Shown here in pieces: positions 37,406 to 50,231 of a DNA stretch of 64,000 bases. Made by a program: the position numbers and the translations under genes. Every line of letters begins with the position of its first letter. The first letter of the stretch is position 1. Source of the stretch: Sphingomonas edaphi (GTDB lineage Bacteria > Pseudomonadota > Alphaproteobacteria > Sphingomonadales > Sphingomonadaceae); contig NZ_QXTF01000001.1 of the NCBI RefSeq assembly GCF_003583725.1, forward strand, positions 620,001-684,000, read 5' to 3'. The notes beneath the pieces are model-generated. The model saw nothing but the letters and a program-made list of their open reading frames with translations. It was not told where the DNA came from and made no database searches.

Positions 37406-38128
37406 TTACTCCGTGACCGCTTGGGCGGTCGCTTCGGCCTCGCCCTTGTCCATGCCGCCACGGCCGAGAAGGTCGGCGACCTTCTTGCCACGACGCTGGG
37501 CCACGGAACGCGGGCTGGTCTGATCCTTCAGCGCCTCGAAGGTCGCACGGATCATGTTGTAAGGATTCGACGTGCCGACCGACTTAGTGACCACGTCGTG
37601 GACGCCAAGGCTCTCGAACACGGCGCGCATCGGGCCGCCGGCGATGATGCCCGTACCGGCCGGGGCGGCACGAACCGCAACCTTACCAGCGCCGAAGTGG
37701 CCCTTGCCGTCATGGTGCAGCGTGCGACCATCGCGCAGCGGAACGCGGATCATGGCCTTCTTCGCGGCGGCAGTCGCCTTCGAGATGGCCTCCGGCACTT
37801 CGCGGGCCTTGCCGTGACCGAAGCCGGCACGGCCCTTGCCGTCGCCAACCACAACCAGCGCGGCGAAACCAAAGCGCTTACCGCCCTTCACGGTCTTCGA
37901 CACGCGGTTGATGTGGACGAGCTTTTCGATCAGCTCCTCGCCACCATCGTCGTCACGGTTGCCACGACGATCGTCGCGACGGCCACGGCCGCCACCACGA
38001 TTGTCCCGGCCGCCGCCACGGCCACCTCGGCCGCCGCGCGGGGCGCGACCTTCAGGAGCCGGAGCGACCTCGGCGGGCGCCTCGGTGGTCGTTGCTTCGA
38101 CCTGCGGGGTTTCGTTTTCGTCAGCCAT
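37406..38128 (-). CDS. rpsE: 30S ribosomal protein S5 with RGG-rich N-terminal extension
   Basis: 240 residues, against about 167 in E. coli. The S5 core starts near residue 63 ([21 protein letters not shown]) and is complete, including the S5 fold segments [12 protein letters not shown] and [15 protein letters not shown]. In front of it lie about 60 residues of low complexity: acidic/alanine-rich at 1-25, then glycine/arginine-rich ([20 protein letters not shown]) and ending in aspartates. There is also a 25-residue C-terminal tail. The extension resembles RGG boxes of RNA-binding proteins and lies at the decoding-side/mRNA entrance protein. Confidence 0.96.
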   Translation of the reverse strand: MADENETPQVEATTTEAPAEVAPAPEGRAPRGGRGGRGGGRDNRGGGRGRRDDRRGNRDDDGGEELIEKLVHINRVSKTVKGGKRFGFAALVVVGDGKGRAGFGHGKAREVPEAISKATAAAKKAMIRVPLRDGRTLHHDGKGHFGAGKVAVRAAPAGTGIIAGGPMRAVFESLGVHDVVTKSVGTSNPYNMIRATFEALKDQTSPRSVAQRRGKKVADLLGRGGMDKGEAEATAQAVTE

Positions 38129-38482
38129 TTAGAACTCCAATCCGCCTTCGCGAGCGGCATCGGCCAGGGCCTTCACCCGGCCATGGAAGAGGAAGCCGCC
38201 ACGATCGAAGACGACCGCGGACACGCCCGCCTTCTTGGCGCGCTCGGCCAGCGCCTTGCCGACGGTGGATGCAGCGTCGCGGGTCGCACCGCCCGATGCC
38301 TTGAGATCCTTGTCCAAGGTTGACGCTGACACCAGCGTCTTGCCGGCGGCATCGTCAATGACCTGGGCGTAGATGTGCTTGCCCGAACGGTGGACCGACA
38401 AGCGGGGCTTGCCCGAAGCACGCGCACGGAGCGCGGTACGGACACGGCGCCGGCGACGATCGAAGAGAGAGAGTTTCGCCAT
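38129..38482 (-). CDS. rplR: 50S ribosomal protein L18
   Basis: 117 residues, full length. Motifs [39 protein letters not shown] and [26 protein letters not shown] at the C-terminus. Binds 5S rRNA. Directly abuts rpsE with no gap. Confidence 0.97.
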   Translation of the reverse strand: MAKLSLFDRRRRRVRTALRARASGKPRLSVHRSGKHIYAQVIDDAAGKTLVSASTLDKDLKASGGATRDAASTVGKALAERAKKAGVSAVVFDRGGFLFHGRVKALADAAREGGLEF

Positions 38483-38485
38483 GGC

Positions 38486-39022
38486 TTACTTCTTCTTGCC
38501 TTCTTTGCGGAAAATATACTCGCCGCGATATTTGATGCCCTTGCCCTTGTAGGGCTCCGGCTTGCGCCAGCGACGGATCTCGGCAGCGACCTGACCGACC
38601 TTTTGCTTGTCAATCCCGCTGATTTCCACCGTTGTGTTGTCGGGGGTCTTGACCTCGACACCTTCCGGCACGGCGAAGTTGACGTCGTGGCTGTAGCCGA
38701 GCTGCAGCTTCAGTGTCTTGCCCTGCGCCTGCGCACGATAGCCGACGCCGGTGATTTCGAGGACCTTCTGGAAGCCCTCGGTGACACCGGTCACCAAGTT
38801 TTGAACATTCGTGCGCTGCATGCCCCACGCGGCGCGGTTGCGCTGCGCCTGGGTCAGCGGCTGGACGCTGATTTGGCCTTCCTCGACTTTGTAGGACACG
38901 AGGTCATCCATCAACGGCATGCTGAGGGTGCCCTTCGGACCCTTCACGGTCAGCGTCTGGCCGTCGATCGAGGCAGTTACGCCTGACGGCATCGCGATCG
39001 GCTTCTTACCAATGCGGGACAT
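38486..39022 (-). CDS. rplF: 50S ribosomal protein L6
   Basis: 178 residues, full length. Motifs [14 protein letters not shown] and the C-terminal [21 protein letters not shown]. It starts inside the rpsH stop (1-base overlap), a translational coupling seen repeatedly in this operon. Confidence 0.97.
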   Translation of the reverse strand: MSRIGKKPIAMPSGVTASIDGQTLTVKGPKGTLSMPLMDDLVSYKVEEGQISVQPLTQAQRNRAAWGMQRTNVQNLVTGVTEGFQKVLEITGVGYRAQAQGKTLKLQLGYSHDVNFAVPEGVEVKTPDNTTVEISGIDKQKVGQVAAEIRRWRKPEPYKGKGIKYRGEYIFRKEGKKK

Positions 39023-39417
39023 TAGAACACCTCCGCCAAGACTTCGCCGCCAACGTTCTGGTCGCGCGCCTCGGCGTCGGACAGAACGCCGCGAGGCGTC
39101 GACACGATGGTGATGCCAAGGCCGTTGCGAATACGCGGCAGCTCTCTGGACGCCGAGTAAACGCGGCGGCCCGGTTTGGACACGCGAGCCAGGTGCTGGA
39201 TCGCGGGCTGGCCCTCGAAATATTTGAGCTCGATGCGCAGGCCCTTCTGGCCGGCAAGCTCTTCTTCCGAATAGCCACGTATATAGCCTTCGCGCTGAAG
39301 CACATCGAGCACGTTGGCGCGAAGCTTCGACGCCGGCGTCAGGATCGAATCCTTGCGCGCCTGCTGGCCGTTGCGAATGCGGGTGAGCATATCACCCAGA
39401 GGATCGGTCATCGGCAT
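39022..39417 (-). CDS. rpsH: 30S ribosomal protein S8
   Basis: 131 residues, full length. It begins [16 protein letters not shown], and the RNA-binding C-terminus is [20 protein letters not shown]. In enterobacteria S8 represses the spc operon; whether that holds here is unknown. One-base overlap with rplF. Confidence 0.97.
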   Translation of the reverse strand: MPMTDPLGDMLTRIRNGQQARKDSILTPASKLRANVLDVLQREGYIRGYSEEELAGQKGLRIELKYFEGQPAIQHLARVSKPGRRVYSASRELPRIRNGLGITIVSTPRGVLSDAEARDQNVGGEVLAEVF

Positions 39418-39426
39418 GAGTAGCCC

Positions 39427-39732
39427 TTACCAGCTCGACTTGGTGAGACCGGGAATCAGGCCCTTGTTGCCCATTTCCCGAAGCATGATCCGCGATAGGC
39501 GGAACTTGCGATAATATCCGCGCGAACGGCCAGTCAGCTCGCAGCGGTTGCGGATGCGGGTCGGGTTGCCGTTGCGCGGCAGCTCGGCCATCTTCAGGCG
39601 GGCGATCAGTCGCTCGGTCTCGTCAACCGAAGTGTCGTTCGCTTTCGCCTTGAGCTTCGCAAGCTTCGCCGCGGTCTTCGCGACGAGCTTCTTGCGACGC
39701 TCGTTCTTGTTCACGGAACTCAGTTTCGCCAT
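39427..39732 (-). CDS. rpsN: 30S ribosomal protein S14
   Basis: 101 residues, the long zinc-free (C-minus) form: no CxxC pair is present. Motifs [35 protein letters not shown] and [18 protein letters not shown]. Nine bases separate it from rpsH. Confidence 0.97.
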   Translation of the reverse strand: MAKLSSVNKNERRKKLVAKTAAKLAKLKAKANDTSVDETERLIARLKMAELPRNGNPTRIRNRCELTGRSRGYYRKFRLSRIMLREMGNKGLIPGLTKSSW

Positions 39733-39754
39733 GACTTAAGTTCTCCAGCGCCGC

Positions 39755-40333
39755 TTACGCGGCTTCTTTCTGTTCGTCGGCCGGGAAGGGGAAATTGAAG
39801 AGACGCAGCAACTCGCGTGCTTCTTCGTCCGTCTTCGCGGTCGTGGTGATGATGATATCCATGCCCCGGACCTTTTCGATCTGGTCATAGTTGATCTCCG
39901 GGAACACGATCTGTTCCTTGAGACCCATCGCGTAGTTGCCGCGGCCGTCGAACGACTTAGCGTTGAGGCCACGGAAGTCGCGGACGCGCGGCAGAGCAAT
40001 GTTCACCAGGCGGTCGAGGAATTCGTACATCCGCTCGCGACGCAGGGTCACCTTGCAGCCGATTGGCATGCCTTCACGCAGCTTGAACTGCGCGATCGAC
40101 TTCTTCGCCTTGGTGATCACCGGCTTTTGGCCAGCGATCTTTTCCATTTCGGCGGCGGCCTGTTCGACCTTCTTCTTGTCTTGGGTCGCCTCGCCAACGC
40201 CCATGTTAATGACGATCTTCTCGACCTTCGGGACTTCAAGAGCATTCTTGTAGCCGAATTTCTCGGTCATCGCCTTGGCGATGCGCTCGTCATAATCCTT
40301 GCGCAGGCGCGGAGTGTATTTCGTGTCAGCCAT
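39755..40333 (-). CDS. rplE: 50S ribosomal protein L5
   Basis: 192 residues from ATG 40333; slightly longer than E. coli L5 (179), with a short extra tail [10 protein letters not shown]. Motifs [31 protein letters not shown] and [18 protein letters not shown]. The start lies 8 bases inside the end of rplX. Longer frames upstream read rplX in the wrong frame. Confidence 0.97.
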   Translation of the reverse strand: MADTKYTPRLRKDYDERIAKAMTEKFGYKNALEVPKVEKIVINMGVGEATQDKKKVEQAAAEMEKIAGQKPVITKAKKSIAQFKLREGMPIGCKVTLRRERMYEFLDRLVNIALPRVRDFRGLNAKSFDGRGNYAMGLKEQIVFPEINYDQIEKVRGMDIIITTTAKTDEEARELLRLFNFPFPADEQKEAA

Positions 40334-40649
40334 CGATCTTCTCCCCGGACCGCGCGGCAACACGGACCTTCTTGCCGTCCGTGGCCACCTCGAAGCGCAC
40401 GCGAGTCGCCTTGCCGTCCTTCGGGTCGAGGATCGCGACCTTCGACACCGGAAGCGGGGCTTCCTTGCGCTCCAGACCACCCTGCGGATTGACCTGGCTC
40501 GGCTTGCGGTGGCGCGTCGCGACGTTCACGCCGGCCACGACGACCTTGCCTTCCTTCGGCATGGACATGGTGACTTCACCGGTCTTGCCCTTGTCCTTGC
40601 CGGACAGGACAACGACCTTGTCACCCTTGCGGATTTTTGCAGCGGACAT
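40326..40649 (-). CDS. rplX: 50S ribosomal protein L24
   Basis: 107 residues, full length. KOW motif [22 protein letters not shown] near the N-terminus. It overlaps rplE by 8 bases and follows rplN by two bases. L24 starts 50S assembly by binding the 5' end of 23S rRNA. Confidence 0.97.
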   Translation of the reverse strand: MSAAKIRKGDKVVVLSGKDKGKTGEVTMSMPKEGKVVVAGVNVATRHRKPSQVNPQGGLERKEAPLPVSKVAILDPKDGKATRVRFEVATDGKKVRVAARSGEKIDG

Positions 40650-40651
40650 GG

Positions 40652-41020
40652 TTAGAGCACCTCCGGAGCGAGGCTGATAATCTTCATGTGCTTCTTCGCG
40701 CGCAGTTCGCGAACCACCGGCCCGAAGATACGGGTGCCGATCGGCTCTTCATTCTTGTTCACCAGCACCGCCGCGTTGGTGTCGAAGCGGATCACCGAGC
40801 CGTCGGGACGGCGGATGTCCTTGGCGGTACGAACGATCACTGCACGGTGAACGTCGCCCTTCTTCACGCGGCCGCGCGGAGCGGCTTCCTTGACGCTGAC
40901 GACGATGATGTCGCCGACGCCAGCCACGCGGCGCTTCGAGCCGCCCAGCACCTTGATGCACTGGACGCGCTTGGCGCCGCTGTTGTCTGCAACCTCGAGG
41001 TTGGACTGCATCTGGATCAT
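40652..41020 (-). CDS. rplN: 50S ribosomal protein L14
   Basis: 122 residues, exactly the usual length. [19 protein letters not shown] at the start, [15 protein letters not shown] in the middle, and the C-terminal [22 protein letters not shown]. All family signatures are present. Confidence 0.98.
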   Translation of the reverse strand: MIQMQSNLEVADNSGAKRVQCIKVLGGSKRRVAGVGDIIVVSVKEAAPRGRVKKGDVHRAVIVRTAKDIRRPDGSVIRFDTNAAVLVNKNEEPIGTRIFGPVVRELRAKKHMKIISLAPEVL

Positions 41021-41035
41021 GGTTCAGTCCTTCCC

Positions 41036-41407
41036 TTAAGCTTCGGCGGCTTCAGGTTCGGCTTTCGCCTTGCCCTTGCCCTTGATGGCCTTTGCCGGTT
41101 TCTCGTCCTTCGGCGCGTTGACGGGCTTGTTCACGTCGACGTCGACGATCTCGTCGACAATCGCGGGAGCAGCGCCGACGCGTTCGAGAACGGTCCAGCT
41201 CTTCAGCTTCGACAGCGGTGCGCATTCCTGAATGCGGACCTGCTCACCCAGCTTGAAGGCATTGCCTTCGTCGTGGGCGTGATACTTCTTCGACAGTTTG
41301 ATGATCTTGCCGTACAGCGGGTGCTTCACCCGGCGTTCGACACGAACCACCACCGTCTTGTCACCCTTGTCCGACACCACGGTGCCAGTGAGGACGCGCT
41401 TCGGCAT
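41036..41407 (-). CDS. rpsQ: 30S ribosomal protein S17 with C-terminal extension
   Basis: 123 residues, against 84 in E. coli. The S17 core ([33 protein letters not shown], then [19 protein letters not shown]) ends near residue 80. About 40 extra residues follow, first valine/aspartate-rich and then a lysine/alanine/proline tail ending in EPEAAEA. The tail is low complexity and probably disordered. Confidence 0.96.
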   Translation of the reverse strand: MPKRVLTGTVVSDKGDKTVVVRVERRVKHPLYGKIIKLSKKYHAHDEGNAFKLGEQVRIQECAPLSKLKSWTVLERVGAAPAIVDEIVDVDVNKPVNAPKDEKPAKAIKGKGKAKAEPEAAEA

Positions 41408-41419
41408 CTCAAATACTCC

Positions 41420-41629
41420 TTACGCCTTGGCCGCATCGCGCGAGCGAGCGGACTGCAGCGTCTTGATCCGGGCGATCGTGCGACGAACTTCACGCACGCG
41501 GCTCGGCTTCTCGAGCTGGTTGGTGGCGGTCTGGAAGCGCAGGTTGAACTGCTCGCGCTTCATTTCGCCAAGCTGGGTTGCCAGCTGGTCATCGGTTTTC
41601 ACGCCGAGATCTTCCTTCTTGGCCATCAT
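41420..41629 (-). CDS. rpmC: 50S ribosomal protein L29
   Basis: 69 residues from ATG 41629, which overlaps the rplP stop by one base (TGATG); a second ATG is the next codon. Core [22 protein letters not shown] and [11 protein letters not shown] are diagnostic. L29 is near the tunnel exit. Confidence 0.95.
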   Translation of the reverse strand: MMAKKEDLGVKTDDQLATQLGEMKREQFNLRFQTATNQLEKPSRVREVRRTIARIKTLQSARSRDAAKA

Positions 41630-42060
41630 CAGTCTTCCTCAACCAGCGTTTCACCCAAGCGGGCGACGACTTTCACCTTGATCGGCAGCTTTTCGGCGGC
41701 ACGTTCGAAGGCGGTTTTGGCGAGCGGGCCGGGAACACCGTCCAGCTCAAACAGAATGCGACCCGGCTTCACGCGGGCGACCCAGAATTCCGGCGAACCC
41801 TTACCCGAGCCCATTCGGACTTCGGCGGGCTTGGATGACACGGGCACGTCCGGGAAAATGCGGATCCATAAGCGGCCCTGACGACGGATGTGACGCGTGA
41901 TCGCGCGGCGTGCCGCCTCGATCTGGCGCGCGGTGATTCGCTCCGGCTCCATCGCCTTCAGGCCAAAGGCTCCGAAGTTTAGCTCGGTGCCACCCTTGGC
42001 ATTGCCATGGATGCGGCCCTTGAAGGCCTTGCGGAACTTGGTGCGTTTCGGTTGCAGCAT
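41629..42060 (-). CDS. rplP: 50S ribosomal protein L16
   Basis: 143 residues, full length. [21 protein letters not shown] at the start, [26 protein letters not shown], and [24 protein letters not shown]. The RMGSGKG arginine is the site hydroxylated in some bacteria. Confidence 0.97.
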   Translation of the reverse strand: MLQPKRTKFRKAFKGRIHGNAKGGTELNFGAFGLKAMEPERITARQIEAARRAITRHIRRQGRLWIRIFPDVPVSSKPAEVRMGSGKGSPEFWVARVKPGRILFELDGVPGPLAKTAFERAAEKLPIKVKVVARLGETLVEED

Positions 42061-42072
42061 CTCTTCAGTTCC

Positions 42073-42780
42073 TTAGCGGCGATCGTCGCGCGCCGGGCGG
42101 ACGCCCGAAGTCTGCGCTTCCATCATGAGGCGATCCTGCGCGAGTGGGTCGTGGCCGAGGATCTCACCCTTGAAGACCCAGACCTTAACGCCGCAGACGC
42201 CATAAGCGGTGTGCGCCTGCGCCTCGGCATAGTCGACGTTACCGCGCAGCGTGTGCAGCGGAACGCGGCCTTCGCGGTACCACTCGGTACGGGCAATCTC
42301 TGCGCCGCCGAGACGGCCAGCACAGGTGATACGAATGCCTTCGGCACCCAGGCGAAGAGCCGATTGCACCGCGCGCTTCATGGCGCGACGGAAAGCGATA
42401 CGACGCTCGAGCTGATCGGCGACACCCTGCGCAACGAGGCGCGCATCGATTTCCGGCTTGCGGATTTCGACAATGTTCAGGCTGACTTCCGAACCGGTCA
42501 TCTTCGACAGTTGCTTCTTCAGCTTCTCGATGTCCGAGCCCTTCTTGCCGATGATGACACCCGGACGGGCGGCATAGATCGACACACGGCACAGCTTGGC
42601 CGGACGCTCGATAACCACCTTCGAGATCGCAGCCTGCGGCAGCGCCTTGAAGATGAACTGGCGGATTTTGAGATCCTCGAGCAGCAGACGGCCGTAATCC
42701 TGGCCTTCCGCGAACCAGCGGCTATCCCAGGTACGATTGATTTGCAGCCGGAGGCCGACGGGAGAGCTTTTCTGACCCAT
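42073..42780 (-). CDS. rpsC: 30S ribosomal protein S3
   Basis: 235 residues. N-terminal KH domain ([19 protein letters not shown]) and the C-terminal S3 domain ([27 protein letters not shown]). The tail is short and basic. Start overlaps the rplV stop by one base. Confidence 0.98.
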   Translation of the reverse strand: MGQKSSPVGLRLQINRTWDSRWFAEGQDYGRLLLEDLKIRQFIFKALPQAAISKVVIERPAKLCRVSIYAARPGVIIGKKGSDIEKLKKQLSKMTGSEVSLNIVEIRKPEIDARLVAQGVADQLERRIAFRRAMKRAVQSALRLGAEGIRITCAGRLGGAEIARTEWYREGRVPLHTLRGNVDYAEAQAHTAYGVCGVKVWVFKGEILGHDPLAQDRLMMEAQTSGVRPARDDRR

Positions 42781-43157
42781 TACGCTTCTTCCTGCTCGCG
42801 AACGACAACGCGAAGGCGGCTGAACGGCTTCTCGATACGGGTCGAGCGGCCGCGGGCGCGGGTCGCGAAACGCTTCATGGTGATCGACTTGCCGACCGAC
42901 GCCTCGCTGACGACGAGGGCGTCGACGTCGAGGTTATGGTTGTTCTCGGCATTGGCAACCGCCGAGGCGAGCACCTTGTACACATCCTCGCTCATCGCCT
43001 TGGGCGAGAACTTCAAGATGTTCAGGGCTTCCTCGACCTTGCGGCCGCGGATGAGCTGGGCAACCAGATTAAGCTTGCGCGCGGACCCACGGATCATGGT
43101 GCCAACGGCCAGCGCTTCATTGTCGCCCACCTTACGGGGTGCTGAGGGTTTCGACAT
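42780..43157 (-). CDS. rplV: 50S ribosomal protein L22
   Basis: 125 residues. Motifs [27 protein letters not shown] and the tunnel loop region [26 protein letters not shown], which lines the exit tunnel. Single-base overlaps with rpsC and rpsS at either end. Confidence 0.97.
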   Translation of the reverse strand: MSKPSAPRKVGDNEALAVGTMIRGSARKLNLVAQLIRGRKVEEALNILKFSPKAMSEDVYKVLASAVANAENNHNLDVDALVVSEASVGKSITMKRFATRARGRSTRIEKPFSRLRVVVREQEEA

Positions 43158-43432
43158 TAGCGCTTACCCTTCTTGTCGGCAGCGTGACCCGGGAAGAAGC
43201 GCGTGGGCGCGAATTCACCGAGCTTCATGCCGACCATGTCTTCATTAACCGACACCGGCACGAACTTGCGGCCGTTGTAGACATTGAAGGTCAGGCCGAC
43301 GAATTGCGGCAGGATGGTCGAGCGGCGCGACCAGGTTTTGATCGGCGCACGCTTGCTGGCTTCCTGAGCGGCTTCAGCCTTTTTCAGGAGCGACAACTCG
43401 ACGAACGGACCTTTCCAAACGGAACGAGCCAT
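43157..43432 (-). CDS. rpsS: 30S ribosomal protein S19
   Basis: 91 residues, full length. [15 protein letters not shown] at the start, [25 protein letters not shown] and [22 protein letters not shown] at the end. All features are typical. Confidence 0.98.
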   Translation of the reverse strand: MARSVWKGPFVELSLLKKAEAAQEASKRAPIKTWSRRSTILPQFVGLTFNVYNGRKFVPVSVNEDMVGMKLGEFAPTRFFPGHAADKKGKR

Positions 43433-43437
43433 CTCGA

Positions 43438-44274
43438 TTAGCCCTTCTTCTTGGCGTGACGGCTACGGATGATGAACTTGTCCGTTGCCTTGTTGTGACG
43501 GGTGCGGGCACCCTTGGTCGGCTTGCCCCACGGGGTAACCGGGTGACGGCCGCCCGAGGTCCGGCCTTCACCACCGCCGTGCGGATGGTCGACCGGGTTC
43601 TTGGCGACACCGCGGGTCAGCGGGCGCTTGCCCAGCCAGCGGGTGCGACCCGCCTTGGCCAGCGTCTGGTTAGCGTTGTCAGGGTTCGACACCGCGCCGA
43701 CGGTCGCCATGCAGTCCGAGCGGACGTAGCGCTGTTCACCCGAGTTCAGGCGCACAATGACCATGCCCTTATCGCGGCCCACGACCTGCACATAGGTGCC
43801 GGCGGCGCGGGCGATCTGACCGCCCTTGCCGGGCTTCAGCTCGACATTGTGGACGATGGTCCCAACCGGCATCTGGCCGATCTCCATCGCATTGCCGGGC
43901 TTCACGTCGACCTTCTTGCCGGCGACGACCTTGTCGCCCGGCGCGAGGCGCTGCGGAGCGAGGATGTAGGCCTGCTCGCCGCCCTCATAGGTCACCAGCG
44001 CGATGAACGCCGACCGGTTCGGGTCATATTCCAGGCGCTCGACGGTGGCGGAGACGTCCCAGGTCCGACGCTTGAAGTCGACAATCCGGTACTTCTGCTT
44101 GTGGCCGCCAGCGATGCCGCGCGAAGTGACGTGACCCTTGTTGTTGCGGCCACCTGTCTTGCGCTTGCCTTCGGTAAGCGCCTTGACCGGCTTGCCCTTC
44201 CACAGGGACGACTTGTCGACGAGAACCAAGCCACGGCGGGCGGGGCTCGTCGGCTTATATTGCTTGAGTGCCAT
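43438..44274 (-). CDS. rplB: 50S ribosomal protein L2
   Basis: 278 residues, full length. The 23S-binding and peptidyl-transferase segment [30 protein letters not shown] is intact, with the conserved histidine (HPHGGGEG). The start [21 protein letters not shown] is typical. Three bases separate it from rplW. Confidence 0.98.
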   Translation of the reverse strand: MALKQYKPTSPARRGLVLVDKSSLWKGKPVKALTEGKRKTGGRNNKGHVTSRGIAGGHKQKYRIVDFKRRTWDVSATVERLEYDPNRSAFIALVTYEGGEQAYILAPQRLAPGDKVVAGKKVDVKPGNAMEIGQMPVGTIVHNVELKPGKGGQIARAAGTYVQVVGRDKGMVIVRLNSGEQRYVRSDCMATVGAVSNPDNANQTLAKAGRTRWLGKRPLTRGVAKNPVDHPHGGGEGRTSGGRHPVTPWGKPTKGARTRHNKATDKFIIRSRHAKKKG

Positions 44275-44277
44275 CGG

Positions 44278-44595
44278 TTAGATCCCGCTCGTGATGTCGA
44301 TGGTGTCGCCGTCCTTGAGCGTCACAATCGCTTTCTTGAAGTCCGAGCGCTTGTAGGAAGCTCCCTTCCAGCGCTTGGTCTTGCCCTTCGTGACGATCGT
44401 GTTCACGCCCGTGACGGACACGCCGTAGATCGCTTCGATCGCCGCCTTGATCTCGGGCTTGGACGCGGTGCCTGCGACCTTGAACACGACCGAGTTGTTG
44501 TCCGACAGCATGGTCGTCTTCTCGGTAATGTGCGGCGCGACCAGCACGTCGTAGTGGCGATTTTCGATCGCCGCTGCTGCCTGCTTCTTAGCCAT
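44278..44595 (-). CDS. rplW: 50S ribosomal protein L23
   Basis: 105 residues from ATG 44595, overlapping the rplD end by 8 bases; a longer frame to 44619 is out of line with the family. Motifs [31 protein letters not shown] and [22 protein letters not shown]23 is the docking site for trigger factor and SRP. Confidence 0.96.
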   Translation of the reverse strand: MAKKQAAAAIENRHYDVLVAPHITEKTTMLSDNNSVVFKVAGTASKPEIKAAIEAIYGVSVTGVNTIVTKGKTKRWKGASYKRSDFKKAIVTLKDGDTIDITSGI

Positions 44596-45217
44596 TGAAC
44601 CGGGCCTCCAGCTTTTCAACCGCGGCGCGGGTCAAAACCAGCGTCTCGTGGCGCATGATGTCGTAAACGTTCGCGCCGAGGGCCGGGAGGAGGTTGAGCC
44701 CCTCCAGGTTCGACGAGGCGCGCGCGAAACCGACATTGAGCGCGTCGCCGTCGATGACCAGAGCGGTCTTACCGAAACCGAGCTTTTCAATTTTCGTCTT
44801 GAGCGCCTTGGTCTTGGCGTCCTGACCCATGTCGAGGTTGTCGACAACGATGAGGTTGCCACCCATCGCCTTGGCCGACAGCGCCATCTTCAGGCCGAGC
44901 GCGCGAACCTTCTTGTTGAGGCTCGACGTGAAAACGCGGGCACGCGGGCCGTGCGCCTTGCCGCCGCCGATGAAGATCGGCGCACGACGATCGCCGTGAC
45001 GGGCGGTACCGCCGCCCTTCTGGCGCCCGAACTTCTTGCCGGTGCGGGCAACGTCCGAGCGCTCGCGAGCCGCACGCGCCGGGGCGCGACGGTTGATGAG
45101 CTGCCACGTCACCACACGGTGCAGGATGTCAGCACGCGGCTCGACGCCGAACACGGCATCGTCGAGCTGGATGTCGCCACCCGCCTTGGCGTCGAGGGTC
45201 TGAACCTTGACCTTCAT
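44588..45217 (-). CDS. rplD: 50S ribosomal protein L4
   Basis: 209 residues, full length. [35 protein letters not shown] is the extended loop that lines the exit tunnel. In E. coli L4 represses the S10 operon; here the S10 leader would be ahead of rpsJ or rplC. Three bases downstream of rplC. Confidence 0.97.
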   Translation of the reverse strand: MKVKVQTLDAKAGGDIQLDDAVFGVEPRADILHRVVTWQLINRRAPARAARERSDVARTGKKFGRQKGGGTARHGDRRAPIFIGGGKAHGPRARVFTSSLNKKVRALGLKMALSAKAMGGNLIVVDNLDMGQDAKTKALKTKIEKLGFGKTALVIDGDALNVGFARASSNLEGLNLLPALGANVYDIMRHETLVLTRAAVEKLEARFNG

Positions 45218-45220
45218 CGC

Positions 45221-46093
45221 TTAGCCTTCCTTGCTCTCGTCGGCAGCAGGCTTGTTGCCGGCCACGTCAGAGTCCTGATTTTCAGTCGCTTCCGCGGAGC
45301 CGGCTTCCTGCTCGGCCGCGATCGCCGCGACCTCGTCATCGCCCGGCAGCGCCGGAATTTCGTGAACCGCTGCTTCTTCGACGAAGCCGGCCGGAGCCTG
45401 CTCGGACACGATTTCCCTGTCGCCAAGGAGCCCCGCCGGATACGGCGCGCGCTCGTCAAGCGGCAGCTTGATGGCGTCGGTAACACTCAGCCAGCCACCC
45501 TTGGACCCCGGAACCGAACCCTTGACGAACAGCAGGCCGCGAGCGGCGTCGGTGCGCACGATCTCGAGGTTCTGCTGGGTGCGATTGCGAGCGCCCATGT
45601 GCCCGGCCATCTTCTTGTTCTTGAAGACGCGGCCCGGGTCCTGGCGGTTACCCGTCGAACCGTGCGAACGGTGCGAGACGGAGACGCCGTGCGTCGCGCG
45701 CAACCCGCCAAAGTTCCAACGCTTCATGGCGCCGGCAAAGCCTTTGCCCTGGGTCACGCCCGAAATGTCCACATATTGGCCGGCGACGAAGTGATCCGCA
45801 GAAATCGTCGCACCGACATCGAGGAGAGCATCCTCGGCGACACGGAATTCGACGACCTTCGCCTTGGGCTCGACCTCGGCCTTGCCGAAGATCACGCGTT
45901 GCGGCTTGGCGACATTCTTCGCCTTTGCGGTGCCCGCGCCCAGCTGGACGGCGGTGTATCCGTCGCGATCCATCTCGCGGCGGCCGACGACCTGCACATC
46001 TTCCAGCTGAAGGACGGTCACAGGAACGTGACGTCCGTCCGCCTGGAACAGGCGAGTCATCCCCATCTTCTTTGCGATCACGCCAGTGCGCAT
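45221..46093 (-). CDS. rplC: 50S ribosomal protein L3 with long acidic C-terminal tail
   Basis: 290 residues from ATG 46093 against 209 in E. coli. The core is complete: [16 protein letters not shown], the W-finger region [23 protein letters not shown] and [27 protein letters not shown]. After about residue 210 there are roughly 75 extra residues, increasingly acidic ([19 protein letters not shown] and on to DESKEG). The glutamine in [11 protein letters not shown] is the usual PrmB methylation site. Confidence 0.96.
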   Translation of the reverse strand: MRTGVIAKKMGMTRLFQADGRHVPVTVLQLEDVQVVGRREMDRDGYTAVQLGAGTAKAKNVAKPQRVIFGKAEVEPKAKVVEFRVAEDALLDVGATISADHFVAGQYVDISGVTQGKGFAGAMKRWNFGGLRATHGVSVSHRSHGSTGNRQDPGRVFKNKKMAGHMGARNRTQQNLEIVRTDAARGLLFVKGSVPGSKGGWLSVTDAIKLPLDERAPYPAGLLGDREIVSEQAPAGFVEEAAVHEIPALPGDDEVAAIAAEQEAGSAEATENQDSDVAGNKPAADESKEG

Positions 46094-46329
46094 GATCCAC
46101 ACTCCTACAGAGGCCCCGTCACGCTTCTCGCGATCGGGGGCGTGCGGCCCATGAAAAAATGCGTGCCCCGCGTGGGCCATTCCCTCCGGAAGGAAGGATG
46201 CGGGGGACGCAGTCCAGGATGCCAAGGCGTCCTGCGGTATCCCTTGATCCGTTGCCTCGCCCAAAGGGGCGGAGCGTCGGCCCTTCGAATCAGGACCGGG
46301 CGGCCGAATCTGGCCGCGGTGTCAGCCCC
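46094..46329 (-). promoter_or_regulatory. 236-base gap between rpsJ and rplC
   Basis: An unusually long space inside an otherwise tightly packed operon; the neighbouring gaps are 0-20 bases. No open frame fits a protein. It contains short GC-rich inverted repeats such as CCTTCCGGAGG near 46191. It may hold an internal promoter, a processing site, or a leader through which L4 or L3 controls the distal genes. Nothing here is diagnostic. Confidence 0.35.
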
Positions 46330-46641
<312 letters not shown>

Positions 46642-46756
46642 GTCCACTTACCGATGCGAAAGAGCCTACCCCTCGTCCGAGGATCTGGGGCTTACATAAA
46701 ATGCCAAGCGCGACACTGGCCTACGGGCCGACGCCGCGCTTGGAACGAAACTGGTT

Positions 46757-46796
46757 GCGGGCCGCGTATCTCGTTGCAGAGAATCGCGCGGCCCGC
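46757..46796 (-). terminator. Strong stem-loop downstream of tuf
   Basis: GCGGGCCGCG (46757-46766) and CGCGGCCCGC (46787-46796) are perfect 10-base complements. The inner TCTC/GAGA extends the stem after a small bulge. No T run follows on the minus strand, so it is a weak terminator at best; mRNA-3'-end stabilisation or partial termination after tuf is more likely. Confidence 0.5.
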
Positions 46797-46804
46797 GCCC
46801 TATA

Positions 46805-47995
46805 TTACTTCGTGATGTTGCCGACAACCCCCGCGCCAACGGTCCGGCCGCCTTCGCGGATCGCGAAGCGCAGGCCCTGGTCCATGGCGATCGGAGCAAT
46901 CAGCTTCACCGTCAGCGAAACGTTGTCGCCCGGCATGACCATCTCGGTGCCTTCCGGCAGAACTACCTCGCCCGTCACGTCGGTCGTGCGGAAATAGAAC
47001 TGCGGACGATAGTTGGCGAAGAACGGCGTGTGACGGCCGCCTTCGTCCTTCGAGAGGACATAGACTTCGGCGGTGAAATCGGTGTGCGGCGTGATCGAAC
47101 CCGGCTTGGCCAGGACCTGGCCACGCTCGACTTCTTCACGACCGACGCCGCGGATCAGCGCGCCAATGTTGTCGCCGGCCTCGCCCTGGTCGAGCAGCTT
47201 GCGGAACATTTCGACGCCGGTGACGACCGTCTTCTTGGTGTCCTTGATGCCGACGATTTCGACTTCTTCGCCAACCTTGACGACGCCGGTTTCGACGCGG
47301 CCGGTCACGACGGTGCCGCGGCCCGAGATCGAGAACACGTCTTCGATCGGCATCAGGAACGGCTTGTCGAGCGGACGCTCGGGCTGAGGAATCCAGCTAT
47401 CGACCGCTTCCATCAGCTTCAGGATGGCTTCCTTGCCGATTTCAGGATTGCGGTCCTCGAGGACGGCGAGAGCCGACCCGGCAACGATCGGAATATTGTC
47501 ACCGTCGAAGTCACGCTTCGAAAGCTCTTCGCGGATTTCCAGTTCGACGAGTTCGAGCAGCTCGGGATCGTCAACCTGATCGACCTTGTTAAGGAAGACA
47601 ACCATGGTCGGAACGCCCACTTGCTTCGCCAGCAGGATGTGTTCCTTGGTCTGCGGCATCGGACCGTCAGCGGCCGACACGACCAGGATCGCGCCGTCCA
47701 TCTGGGCGGCACCGGTGATCATGTTCTTCACATAGTCGGCGTGACCCGGGCAATCGACGTGCGCATAGTGACGCGCTGCGGTCTCATACTCGACGTGCGC
47801 AGTGGAGATGGTGATCCCACGTTCGCGCTCTTCCGGCGCCTTGTCGATGTTGGCGAAGTCAACCGCGACGCCGCCGCCGGTCTCAGCCAGAACCTTGGTG
47901 ATCGCTGCGGTCAGCGACGTCTTGCCATGGTCGACGTGACCGATGGTGCCGATGTTGCAGTGCGGCTTGTTCCGCTCAAACTTTGCCTTCGCCAT
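46805..47995 (-). CDS. tuf: Elongation factor Tu
   Basis: 396 residues; delivers aminoacyl-tRNA to the ribosome. G1 GHVDHGKT, switch [18 protein letters not shown], and domain II/III with [18 protein letters not shown]. It lies between two perfect hairpins. This is the only tuf in the window; many alphaproteobacteria have two copies. Confidence 0.98.
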   Translation of the reverse strand: MAKAKFERNKPHCNIGTIGHVDHGKTSLTAAITKVLAETGGGVAVDFANIDKAPEERERGITISTAHVEYETAARHYAHVDCPGHADYVKNMITGAAQMDGAILVVSAADGPMPQTKEHILLAKQVGVPTMVVFLNKVDQVDDPELLELVELEIREELSKRDFDGDNIPIVAGSALAVLEDRNPEIGKEAILKLMEAVDSWIPQPERPLDKPFLMPIEDVFSISGRGTVVTGRVETGVVKVGEEVEIVGIKDTKKTVVTGVEMFRKLLDQGEAGDNIGALIRGVGREEVERGQVLAKPGSITPHTDFTAEVYVLSKDEGGRHTPFFANYRPQFYFRTTDVTGEVVLPEGTEMVMPGDNVSLTVKLIAPIAMDQGLRFAIREGGRTVGAGVVGNITK

Positions 47996-48031
47996 TTTAC
48001 GCCTCTTCTCTTCTTCTCTGGTAAATGGGCG

Positions 48032-48052
48032 GCGCTCGCCCGGTGCGAGCGC
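48032..48052 (-). promoter_or_regulatory. Perfect hairpin between fusA and tuf
   Basis: GCGCTCGC (48032-48039) and GCGAGCGC (48045-48052) form a perfect 8-bp stem with a 5-base loop. No T run follows on the coding strand, so an RNA processing or expression-level separator role is more likely than termination. The tuf ribosome site AAGAAGAGAAGAGG follows. Confidence 0.45.
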
Positions 48053-48074
48053 GCCCTTAGCGACTAATCACAGC

Positions 48075-50168
<2,094 letters not shown>

Positions 50169-50231
50169 TTCAGATTCCTTGAGCTTGCAGGGGGTCGGCC
50201 GAGCCGATCCCCCTGAATATAGTTACGAAAT

